Assembly: GCA_937871645.1 (NCBI GenBank) | Contig: CALMPZ010000194.1 | Coordinates: forward strand, 1 to 5,669 | Direction of reading: 5' to 3' | Source: an uncultured Polymorphobacter sp. | Lineage (GTDB): Bacteria; Pseudomonadota; Alphaproteobacteria; Sphingomonadales; Sphingomonadaceae | Length of the DNA stretch: 5,669 nt | Shown: positions 1 to 5,389 of the stretch, piece after piece | How positions within the stretch are numbered: the stretch's first letter is position 1 | Layout: each line of letters begins with the position of its first letter | The notes under the pieces: generated by a model | Databases searched by the model: none | The model's input: only the letters and a program-made list of their open reading frames with translations | Told to the model about the DNA's origin: nothing | Made by a program: the position numbers and the translations under genes

Positions 1-15
1 CAGGGGTCACCCCTG
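1..15 (-). terminator. Possible terminator hairpin after the small secreted protein gene
   Basis: CAGGGG and CCCCTG form a perfect 6-bp inverted repeat around a TCA loop, 23 bases past the stop codon of the minus-strand gene ending at 39. Any U-tract would lie beyond the left edge of the window, so a true intrinsic terminator cannot be confirmed. Confidence 0.3.
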
Positions 16-38
16 CCCGCGCGGCGCGCCCTTGAACC

Positions 39-407
39 TCACTTGGGCGGCGGTGCGGCCTCGGCCTTGCCCGCAGCAACGCCGGCCTGATAGGCGGCGG
101 CGTTCGCGGCCTGCTGTTGCGCCATCGCCTGGTTCATCGCGGCCTGGTTAGCGGCCGCCTGGTTCGCGGCGGCGGCATTGGCCGATGCCGAAGCGGCGAC
201 GACGGCGGTGGTGGTGACCACGGCCGCGGCGGCGACCGGCGCGCCATAGACCGGCGCGTGATAGACCGTTGAACGGCGCGCGACGCCGGCATAGCTCATC
301 GGTGTCGCCGGGCGGCCGACGATGGCGGCGGCGGGCGCCGGCAGCGACGTATCGAGCGCCAGCACGACGAGCGCGGCACCAAGCAGGCGGGTCGAAGTGG
401 GGATCAT
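39..407 (-). CDS. Small exported Ala/Asn/Gln-rich protein, unknown function
   Basis: This 122-residue protein is of no family I recognise. Residues 1-28 look like a signal peptide: a hydrophobic stretch (LLGAALVVLAL) and a PAPAAA cleavage region before IVGRP. Residues 47-58 carry a Tyr/Pro patch (TVYHAPVYGAP). A small-residue hydrophobic stretch at about 57-75 could be a weak membrane segment. Residues 79-105 are low complexity with a roughly 5-residue NQAAA/NQAAM pattern, probably helical, and the tail ends PPPK. The ATG at 407 is chosen because AGGAG lies 7 bases upstream and it overlaps the TGA of the DUF2092 gene as ATGA. That overlap implies translational coupling, so the two products probably act in the same compartment. 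In-frame starts further upstream would lie deep inside the DUF2092 gene and would bury the signal peptide. The gene assignment is good; the function is unknown. Confidence 0.8.
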   Translation of the reverse strand: MIPTSTRLLGAALVVLALDTSLPAPAAAIVGRPATPMSYAGVARRSTVYHAPVYGAPVAAAAVVTTTAVVAASASANAAAANQAAANQAAMNQAMAQQQAANAAAYQAGVAAGKAEAAPPPK

Positions 408-1174
408 TTCTTGTCTCCTGCAGGCGTCGGGGCGGGAATGTCGCCGGCCCCCGATAGGTCGCTGATCGCGGCGTGGCGTGCGCCGGCGGGCAAGGTGGCG
501 GTGAAGGTGCCTGCGGCGGGTGCGGCAAAGCCCCAGTCGTAGATGCGCAGCGAATATTGCGGCGCGCCGGCCATCGTCTTGCTGGTCACGATGAACTTGC
601 ACGGCAGCGGCTTGTCGCCGGTGCGGATCCACAATTGCCAGTCGGTATCGATGTTGCGGAACGCCAGATGGCGGCATTTGACGCCGTCGATGACCGCCGG
701 GCCGACGTCCTTGGCTTCGAGGATGCCTGCCGACAGCCGCGCATAGCTGTTGGTGAACAGGAAATCGGCGCCGGGGACGGGCAGCGCGAACTGCTCGGCC
801 ATCACCGCGAGCAATTCGTCGTTGCTGGCTGCGGCGGCGACCTGCGCATAGATATTGTCGTCGACATCGAGCAGCGTCACGGTCTTGCCGTCGAAATACA
901 TCCGCACCGAATCATAGCCACCGGCGCGCGACAGCAGCAGCCCCGCCGGCCGGCTCAGCTGGATCTGCCCCGACGCATCGAACTGCAGCTTTTCGAGCGC
1001 CGTCGTCATGACTTCGATGTCGCTGTCGAAGCGCGCGCTGATGTGCTGCTGCGCGCCCATGAAGTCGGACATCGCCTTGAGCGCGGCGCGCGCCCCGGCG
1101 TCATCGGCGGCGGCCGGTGCCGCGACGGCGAGCAGCGCCGCCGTCAGCAAGAGTCTCGAACCCGTGAACCGCAT
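404..1174 (-). CDS. DUF2092 family periplasmic protein
   Basis: This 256-residue exported protein matches the DUF2092 family, predicted periplasmic proteins of unknown role; a LolA/LolB-like half-barrel fold is my inference. A signal peptide covers residues 1-23 (RLLLTAALLAVAAPAAA, then DD). Recognisable family blocks are RPAGLLL near 76-82, YFDGKTVTLLDVDDNIYAQV near 93-112, a DGVKCRHLAF block near 164-173, DWQLWIRTGDKPLP near 178-191, and PQYSLRIYDW near 205-214. Cys167 and Cys192 could form a disulfide in the periplasm. The ATG at 1174 is preferred because GGGGGA lies 8 bases upstream and it gives a proper signal peptide. The in-frame start at 1243 would add 23 residues ahead of it. The gene is first of a coupled pair with the small secreted protein gene downstream. 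Family assignment is confident; biochemical role is unknown. Confidence 0.88.
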   Translation of the reverse strand: MRFTGSRLLLTAALLAVAAPAAADDAGARAALKAMSDFMGAQQHISARFDSDIEVMTTALEKLQFDASGQIQLSRPAGLLLSRAGGYDSVRMYFDGKTVTLLDVDDNIYAQVAAAASNDELLAVMAEQFALPVPGADFLFTNSYARLSAGILEAKDVGPAVIDGVKCRHLAFRNIDTDWQLWIRTGDKPLPCKFIVTSKTMAGAPQYSLRIYDWGFAAPAAGTFTATLPAGARHAAISDLSGAGDIPAPTPAGDKK

Positions 1175-1197
1175 CGGCGCATTCCCCCTTGGCCCGC

Positions 1198-1235
1198 CAA
1201 AATAGCAGGATTTGGCGCAAAATGTAGCAGATTTG
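1198..1235. repeat. Imperfect direct repeat, about 20-base period
   Basis: The 17-base unit at 1198-1214 (CAAAATAGCAGGATTTG) recurs at 1218-1235 as CAAAATGTAGCAGATTTG, separated by GCG. The copies differ only by a 2-base and a 1-base indel. The period is about two helical turns. It lies just upstream of the DUF2092 start, so it could be a paired protein-binding site or a simple local duplication. Confidence 0.7.
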
Positions 1236-1248
1236 CCGGGCAAGTCCA
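1221..1248 (-). promoter_or_regulatory. Weak candidate housekeeping promoter for the DUF2092 pair
   Basis: On the minus strand TGGACT (1248-1243) and TACATT (1226-1221) are separated by 16 bases. Each matches the sigma-70 consensus at four of six positions. The predicted start near 1214 would give a leader of about 40 bases. The -10 falls inside the direct repeat at 1198-1235. Read-through from the DUF2236 gene, 119 bases upstream, is an alternative. Confidence 0.25.
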
Positions 1249-1260
1249 GCGCCGGCGGCG

Positions 1261-1310
1261 CGGCGATTCTACTCTACCGCCACGGCGGCGATTTTACTCT
1301 GCCGCCACGG
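1261..1310. repeat. 25-bp tandem duplication across the DUF2236 stop codon
   Basis: Bases 1261-1285 and 1286-1310 are back-to-back copies that agree at 23 of 25 positions (differences at unit positions 9 and 16). Each contains CCGCCACGG, which with the following GCGG forms a short hairpin. The right copy holds the last codons and TAA stop (1294-1296) of the DUF2236 gene. The left copy holds an equivalent TAG in a different frame, because 25 is not a multiple of three. Confidence 0.85.
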
Positions 1311-2637
1311 CGGCGGGCGCCGGCTTGTAGTGCGCGCCGTCGCTGACGAATTCGGCGCGGCCGTAGCGCGCGAGTTGGCGTTCGATGCGCCGCACCAGCC
1401 GCCGGTCGGCGATATCGCGCACTACGGGAATGCGATCCGCGACTTTGTAGGCGATGATGCGCCCGACGATGAACAGGCTGGCGACGCCGTGGAGCAGATG
1501 GTCGCAACCGTCGAGCACGACGCCGGCTTGCGCTGCGCGTTCGGTATTGCCGCCGAGCATGGTGCTGACGAAAAACTTGCGCGAGAAGCGGTGCTCGATG
1601 CGGTTGAATACCCAGGCGCTGAGGCTGTCATCGGGGAACAGCCGCGTCGCCATGGTCGCGCGCAGCAGCGCGCCGCAAGTGGCGTCGTCATAGCCGTCGC
1701 GCAGCGTCGCAAAGCGCGTGTTCATCACGTCGACGATGCCTTGCGGCGTGTCGGGCAGCAGCGCTTCGGGCAGACCGAGCAGGTAGCAACGGTAACGCGC
1801 CAGTTCGACCTGCGCGCGCTGGATGCCGGTGAATTCGGTGCCGCCTTTGCCGATGATTTCGTACGACATCAGGAAGATCGGGATCAGCCCGGCGGGCATC
1901 TGGTCGACTTGCGGGATCGGCACGCCGAATTCGGCGAGGTCCCACATGCCGGGGCGGCGCATGACGTTGAAGCGCACCATCGAATGCATCAACCGCACCA
2001 TCGCCGCCGCCTTGAAGCCGGGGCCGTGGCGTTCGAGCGCGCCGGGCAGCACGGTGGTCGCGAAGAACGTCGCGGTTTCCTTGACGCGGCGCGCGGCGGT
2101 GACGTTCGACAGCGAGCCGGTCAGCGCCATCGGCAGCGCCGAATATTTGTTGAGGAAGGTCGCCAGGAACGCGCCGCGAATGACGAACGGCGACAGGTTC
2201 GCCGTCGAGTTGCGGTCATGGCGCGCGCCGGCTTCGACCAGCGCCATGTCGAGCCATTCGGGTGTGCGCTCCATGTGCGCGATGAACGCCGCAAGTTCGG
2301 CGGGCGCATCGGCGACCGCGTCGATGCCCTTGTCGCACGCGGTGACCAGCATCGCGATCAACGTCTGCAGCCCGTAAGTCGGGATCAGCGCGGCATAGGC
2401 ATCGGCAACAATGTCGCCCATCATCGTATAGGCGCGCACCAGATCGACGGCTTCGGCATCGGCCAGCACGCGCGGCCGTTCGCCGGTCAGTGCTTCGGGC
2501 AAGGTCGAAACATCGTCGGGCGCAGTGGCGAAGCGGTAGGGCTGCGCGTCAAAATCGACATTGCCGTAAATCGCCGGCACCGCCGCCGCCTGCGCGCGGG
2601 CGCGCTGCCAAAGCTCGGGGTGAAGCGGTGCGTTCAT
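1294..2637 (-). CDS. DUF2236 / MpaB-type oxygenase family protein
   Basis: This 447-residue protein matches the DUF2236 (oxygenase MpaB) family, which includes the b-type haem latex-clearing protein Lcp. The region RGAFLATFLNKYSALPMALTGSL (154-176) and RLMHSMVRFNVMRRPGMWD (215-233), followed by a GVPIPQVDQM block (238-247), are the hallmark segments. His218 is the likely axial haem ligand. Arg184 and Thr188 precede it by 34 and 30 residues, the same spacing I recall for Arg164, Thr168 and His198 of LcpK30. The glutamate that Lcp uses as a base (Glu148) has no counterpart here by that spacing (Leu168), so rubber cleavage is not implied and the substrate is unknown. No signal peptide or Tat motif is visible, so it is probably cytoplasmic. 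The ATG at 2637 has AGGA 9 bases upstream. The last codons sit in the 25-bp tandem duplication. Confidence 0.9.
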   Translation of the reverse strand: MNAPLHPELWQRARAQAAAVPAIYGNVDFDAQPYRFATAPDDVSTLPEALTGERPRVLADAEAVDLVRAYTMMGDIVADAYAALIPTYGLQTLIAMLVTACDKGIDAVADAPAELAAFIAHMERTPEWLDMALVEAGARHDRNSTANLSPFVIRGAFLATFLNKYSALPMALTGSLSNVTAARRVKETATFFATTVLPGALERHGPGFKAAAMVRLMHSMVRFNVMRRPGMWDLAEFGVPIPQVDQMPAGLIPIFLMSYEIIGKGGTEFTGIQRAQVELARYRCYLLGLPEALLPDTPQGIVDVMNTRFATLRDGYDDATCGALLRATMATRLFPDDSLSAWVFNRIEHRFSRKFFVSTMLGGNTERAAQAGVVLDGCDHLLHGVASLFIVGRIIAYKVADRIPVVRDIADRRLVRRIERQLARYGRAEFVSDGAHYKPAPAAVAAE

Positions 2638-2668
2638 GGCAAATTGTCCTGCTGGCTGCCGATACCGC

Positions 2669-2697
2669 TATGAAGGCAATGCACGCGCCGGTTGCAA
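2669..2697 (-). promoter_or_regulatory. Weak candidate promoter for the DUF2236 gene
   Basis: On the minus strand TTGCAA (2697-2692) and TTCATA (2674-2669) are 17 bases apart, a good spacing with moderate box matches. A start near 2662 would leave a leader of about 25 bases before the ATG at 2637. This rests only on consensus resemblance. Confidence 0.25.
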
Positions 2698-2742
2698 GGA
2701 CAAACTGCGGCGCAACTGCGTGTCGCTGCGTTCTTCCCAGTA

Positions 2743-2816
2743 TGTCATTCCCGCGCAGGCGGGAATCCACGGCAAATGCCGGCCCGAGATGGATTCCCGC
2801 CTGCGCGGGCATGACA
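2743..2816. repeat. REP-type inverted repeat pair (REPIN-like)
   Basis: Two 27-base arms, 2743-2769 and 2790-2816, are inverted copies that match at 26 of 27 positions, separated by 20 bases. Each arm carries ATTCCCGC...GCGGGAAT-like palindromic core sequence (left arm begins TGTCATTCCCGCGCAGG). This core is the widespread dispersed repeat of proteobacterial intergenic regions; when translated by mistake it gives the familiar VIPAQAGIH and MDSRLRG strings. The transcript could fold into one long hairpin. It sits between the hydrolase and DUF2236 genes and could limit read-through or protect 3' ends. Such pairs are usually mobilised in trans by a RAYT transposase; none is in this window. Confidence 0.85.
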
Positions 2817-2833
2817 TCGCAATGATGGGTTCG

Positions 2834-2847
2834 GCGCGCAAACGCGC
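2834..2847 (-). terminator. Possible weak hairpin after the hydrolase gene
   Basis: GCGCG and CGCGC flank a CAAA loop, 12 bases past the hydrolase stop codon. There is no U-tract on the minus strand, so only a weak termination or RNA-end role is possible. The adjacent REP pair makes a stronger structure. Confidence 0.2.
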
Positions 2848-2859
2848 AACCTGCCGTCG

Positions 2860-3891
2860 CTATCGCACACTCCATTTGTCGCCCGGCCGCAGCGCCTTGG
2901 CGGGCAGGTCCTTGAGCGTTTTCAACGCCAGCGCGCTGTCGGATAGCGTCGCCAGCCAGAACAACGTCGTCACCTGCCCGACGACACGCTCGATGCCGGC
3001 GTCATCGGCGCTGGTGGTTTGGCGCAGCGCGGCACCCTCGCCGTTGCCGCCGCCGAGCACGATATGGTCGGCATCATCCATCACCAGCAGATAGGCATTG
3101 CCCTTCGGCAGCGCGCGGAACACCAGCTGGCGCGACAATGGCGTCAGCGACGGGTCGATCGGCGAGGTGTCGCGCGTGCCGGTCACCGACAGCAACGGCG
3201 CGGTGATATGGTCGAACGCCATTGCTGCCGCCGTCAAATCGTCGCCGGGCGTCGCGGCACGCGCGACCGGCGGTGCCGACGGGCTGAACGCGATGAACGC
3301 CCTGATGCGCCGATCGGGAAAACTGCGCAATTCCGTGCCGACCTGATAGCGTTGCCCCGCCGCCGCCAGCACGGTGCCGGCACCCATGCTGTGTCCCGCC
3401 AGGCCGATGCGGCGGCTGTCGAGGCGCGCGAGGTCGCAGTCGCCGAACTTGCCGTGCGCGATCACCGTGTCGACGGCAAAATTGACGTCCTGAAGCCGCG
3501 CCACCATCTGCTGCGCGTTCACCGCGGCCTTGAGCGCCGCGATGCGTTGCGGCTGCGGCAGCGCTTCCCAGACGCTGGTATCGCTGCCCGGATGCTGGAG
3601 GTGGATGACCGCGAAGCCGGCGCTGGTCCAGTCGGCGGCCCAGCGCGTGCCGGCGGCGACCGAACCGCCGAGGCCGTGGCTGAACAGCACCACCGGCACG
3701 TGCGCGCCGGTCGCCGGCATGCGGATTCGCACCGGCATGTCGCGGTTGCGGGCGTTGTCGTGCCAGACGGCGCTGCAGACAACGGCATCGGAAGCTGCAG
3801 CGTTCTGGGCATTGGCGGTGCCAACCGTCAAGAACATTGCGACCCACAGCATTGGCATCGCCACCAGCATTGGCCCACGTCTGCGCTTCAT
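2860..3891 (-). CDS. Exported alpha/beta hydrolase, dienelactone hydrolase/PAF-acetylhydrolase-like
   Basis: This 343-residue serine hydrolase has an N-terminal signal peptide (MKRRRG, hydrophobic 8-24, cleavage after TANA at residue 28). The oxyanion-hole segment is HGLGG at 72-76. The nucleophile elbow is GHSMG at 166-170 with Ser168. Asp241 in TGTRD and His276 in DDADH complete a plausible triad. Cys39 and Cys152 could pair in the periplasm. The layout resembles COG4188-type predicted dienelactone hydrolases and the PAF acetylhydrolase/cutinase-like group, which cleave esters; the substrate is unknown. The ATG at 3891 is chosen over an in-frame start at 4083 because GAGG lies 6 bases upstream and it places the signal peptide at the N-terminus. 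The signal peptide carries an in-frame repeat (PMLVAM, PMLWVAM) from an 18-base direct repeat at 3847-3874. It appears to be transcribed alone. Confidence 0.9.
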   Translation of the reverse strand: MKRRRGPMLVAMPMLWVAMFLTVGTANAQNAAASDAVVCSAVWHDNARNRDMPVRIRMPATGAHVPVVLFSHGLGGSVAAGTRWAADWTSAGFAVIHLQHPGSDTSVWEALPQPQRIAALKAAVNAQQMVARLQDVNFAVDTVIAHGKFGDCDLARLDSRRIGLAGHSMGAGTVLAAAGQRYQVGTELRSFPDRRIRAFIAFSPSAPPVARAATPGDDLTAAAMAFDHITAPLLSVTGTRDTSPIDPSLTPLSRQLVFRALPKGNAYLLVMDDADHIVLGGGNGEGAALRQTTSADDAGIERVVGQVTTLFWLATLSDSALALKTLKDLPAKALRPGDKWSVR

Positions 3892-4051
3892 TTTCAACCT
3901 CGCATCGTGACAACCCCGGTCTACGCACGCCTTGACGGTATCACACGCACAGGCTGGGCCGCGCTCGACCTTACACACCATGCCAACCGATATCGACAAC
4001 CACCAAAATGCCGCTGTGGCTGACGGCAACGCCCGGCGCCCCGACACAAGT

Positions 4052-4077
4052 CCGCCGCCAGGTCTCCCTGGCGGCGG
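4052..4077 (-). terminator. Strong hairpin after the PEP-CTERM gene
   Basis: CCGCCGCCAGG (4052-4062) and CCTGGCGGCGG (4067-4077) form a perfect 11-bp GC-rich stem with a TCTC loop, 24 bases past the PEP-CTERM stop codon. No run of U follows on the minus strand, so it is a terminator-like structure that may need Rho or act as a 3'-end stabiliser. Confidence 0.55.
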
Positions 4078-4101
4078 TTGCATATCGGTCGGTGATCGAT
4101 C

Positions 4102-4734
4102 TCAAGCAGTGGCGATCGCCCGGCGACGGCGTGCCGCTGCACCAACCAGCGCAAAGCCGGTAATCAGCAGCGCCCAGCTTGCCGGTTCGGGAACCGCGCC
4201 GCCGCCATCGCTGGTGAACACCAGCTTTTCATAGTCGCTGCCCCAGGTGCCGACCGTGTCGATATGGTGGCCGCCGACATTGAGGACGTGAAGGCACATC
4301 GAACCTGCAGACGGGCCGTCACACTGATATTTGTAATATGGGTTGCCAATGGTTTTGAAACCCCACGACCAGTCATCATTGTAGAACCAGTCCGTGCCGT
4401 TTGATGTCGTGAAGACATTGTTCGCGTCAGCACCGGTCGGATTGAGCGCATCGACGGTGAGGGTCTGCGCCAATAGCATCAGGTTGGAGCTGCCGGTTTG
4501 GCGCCCGGCCAGCATCAGCTGGCTACCCGTGCACCCAGCGAGCGTCACCGATGCGCTCGTGCCGAACGCCACATCCATCCCGGCCGAATAGCACAAAGTC
4601 CAGCCACCGCTGGTCACCGTCGACAAAGCGACATTGGTCTGCGGACCGACCGGCAGATAAGCTACGGCGGCAGACGGCGATGCTGCCAAAACGCCGAATG
4701 CGGCGGCAGACAGCAAAGCAATTTTCTTGATCAT
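4102..4734 (-). CDS. PEPxxWA-CTERM sorting domain protein
   Basis: This 210-residue protein is exported and then processed by exosortase. Residues 1-25 are a signal peptide (MIKKIALLSAAAFGVLAA..., cleavage after SAAVA). The C-terminus has the tripartite sorting signal: VPEPASWA at 181-188, a hydrophobic helix LLITGFALVGAAA, and the RRRR cluster at 202-205. The middle domain is rich in Gly, Ser, Thr, Asn, Trp and Tyr, has four cysteines (48, 68, 138, 147), and a WFYNDDWSWGF block at 116-126; I cannot assign it a function. It is probably a surface or extracellular-matrix protein. The ATG at 4734 has GGGGAG 5 bases upstream. An in-frame upstream start (4773) would fall inside the leader hairpin. 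It is a single-gene unit with its own sigma-54 promoter and a hairpin downstream. No exosortase is present nearby, which is usual since targets are scattered. Confidence 0.92.
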   Translation of the reverse strand: MIKKIALLSAAAFGVLAASPSAAVAYLPVGPQTNVALSTVTSGGWTLCYSAGMDVAFGTSASVTLAGCTGSQLMLAGRQTGSSNLMLLAQTLTVDALNPTGADANNVFTTSNGTDWFYNDDWSWGFKTIGNPYYKYQCDGPSAGSMCLHVLNVGGHHIDTVGTWGSDYEKLVFTSDGGGAVPEPASWALLITGFALVGAAARRRRAIATA

Positions 4735-4752
4735 GTGAACTCCCCAGTTGGC

Positions 4753-4773
4753 GTGAATGGAAAAACCATTCAC
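4753..4773 (-). promoter_or_regulatory. 5'-leader hairpin of the PEP-CTERM gene
   Basis: GTGAATGG (4753-4760) and CCATTCAC (4766-4773) form a perfect 8-bp stem with a 5-base loop. The predicted transcription start is about 4775, so the mRNA would begin almost directly with this hairpin, which ends 8 bases before the ribosome binding site GGGGAG. A 5'-terminal stem of this kind can protect mRNA from decay; a regulatory role is inference. Confidence 0.55.
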
Positions 4774-4785
4774 TGCCGGACTATG

Positions 4786-4801
4786 AGCAAGAGCCGTGCC
4801 A
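4786..4801 (-). promoter_or_regulatory. Sigma-54 (RpoN) -24/-12 promoter
   Basis: The minus strand reads TGGCACGGCTCTTGCT from 4801 to 4786, an exact fit to the TGGCACG-N4-TTGCW consensus with 10 bases between the invariant GG and GC. The predicted start is near 4775, giving a leader of about 41 bases. Such promoters need an enhancer-binding activator; for PEP-CTERM genes the PrsK/PrsR pair is the known type. Confidence 0.85.
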
Positions 4802-4978
4802 ATATTGGAAAATATTGAATGTCAGTGCGTTAGCGTTCAAGACAAAATCAATAGTGTAACATTTATCTGGTTAATGCCGTGCAAGCCCAACAACCAACTC
4901 AATCAATGCATGGCCTCACGGGCCGGCATGCTCGGGCTGGGCAAGCGCGGCTTCAGGTCGGCGCGCGCGACGCCGCTT
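4802..4978. other. AT-rich upstream region of the PEP-CTERM gene, with a possible MAPEG terminator
   Basis: No gene is visible here. Bases 4801-4907 are much more AT-rich than the surroundings, as expected for an activator-bound and bendable promoter region. CCAATATTGG (4799-4808) is a perfect 10-bp palindrome overlapping the -24 box. A weak inverted TAAC (4857-4860) / GTTA (4870-4873) pair lies about 85-100 bases upstream of the predicted start, the usual range for an enhancer site. At 4908-4931 GCATGGCC pairs with GGCC-GG-CATGC with a 2-base bulge, followed on the minus strand by U/G-rich sequence, a possible weak terminator for the MAPEG gene. Confidence 0.4.
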
Positions 4979-5389
4979 TCAACCTGGCGACAGCGCTGCC
5001 AGCGGTAGCGCCTGGATGCCGACCAGAACAATGCCCAGCGTCGCGATATTCCAGCTGAAACTGCGCAGCCACGGCACCCCTGCGGCATAGAGCGGCAGAT
5101 ACAGCATCCGCCCCGCCAGATACATGCCGCAGCCAATCTCGCCGAGCTTTCCGGTTGCACCGGCAAGTTGGCCGACGATCACGCAAACGGCAAAATAGCC
5201 GAAGGTTTCGAGAAAGTTGGCGTTTGCGCGGTAGAGACGCGCGCTGACCCCGACCGGTTTGATCTCCGCGTCGCGCGCGCCGACCGTGTAGCGGTTGCCG
5301 ACTTGTGCCTTGAATGTGAACGCCGCGGCCGAAATGTGGACGAGACCCAGCAGAACCGCGGTCAGCAGTGCATAGAGTTCGATTGTCAC
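4979..5389 (-). CDS. MAPEG family integral membrane protein
   Basis: This 136-residue protein belongs to the MAPEG family (membrane-associated proteins in eicosanoid and glutathione metabolism), whose bacterial members include microsomal-type glutathione transferases. The signature RLYRANANFLETF at 51-63 (Arg51, Arg54, Asn58, Glu61) and AGRMLYLPLY at 92-101 are clear. Four membrane segments are plausible at about 4-26, 59-79, 85-104 and 113-134. The GTG start at 5389 is chosen because AGGGGG lies 5 bases upstream. A TTG five codons earlier (5404) is in frame but overlaps that binding site, and the first internal ATG is too late. It may conjugate glutathione or protect against peroxides, but many bacterial members are untested. 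The gene is divergent from the TauE/SafE gene. Confidence 0.88.
   Translation of the reverse strand: MTIELYALLTAVLLGLVHISAAAFTFKAQVGNRYTVGARDAEIKPVGVSARLYRANANFLETFGYFAVCVIVGQLAGATGKLGEIGCGMYLAGRMLYLPLYAAGVPWLRSFSWNIATLGIVLVGIQALPLAALSPG

Noticed and set aside
473..1330. Plus-strand open frame of 285 codons opposite the DUF2092 gene
   Set aside because: Shadow of a well-supported minus-strand gene; low-complexity Arg-rich translation and no family resemblance.
1330..2673. Long plus-strand open frame (447 codons) opposite the DUF2236 gene
   Set aside because: It is the antisense of a gene with clear family motifs. The translation is Arg/His/Gln-rich with no recognisable domain, typical of a high-GC shadow.
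2743..2816. CRISPR-like repeat pair
   Set aside because: Only two copies in inverted orientation with a 20-base gap; arrays need direct repeats with regular spacers.
2636..3094. Plus-strand frame translating to VIPAQAGIH...MDSRLRG
   Set aside because: These strings are the well-known false translation of the dispersed inverted repeat at 2743-2816, not a protein.
3019..4023. Plus-strand open frame of 334 codons opposite the alpha/beta hydrolase gene
   Set aside because: Antisense of a gene with a complete catalytic triad; composition is that of a shadow frame.
4796..5008. Plus-strand 70-codon frame over the AT-rich region
   Set aside because: No ribosome binding site of note, no family signal, and it runs across the sigma-54 promoter and the end of the MAPEG gene.
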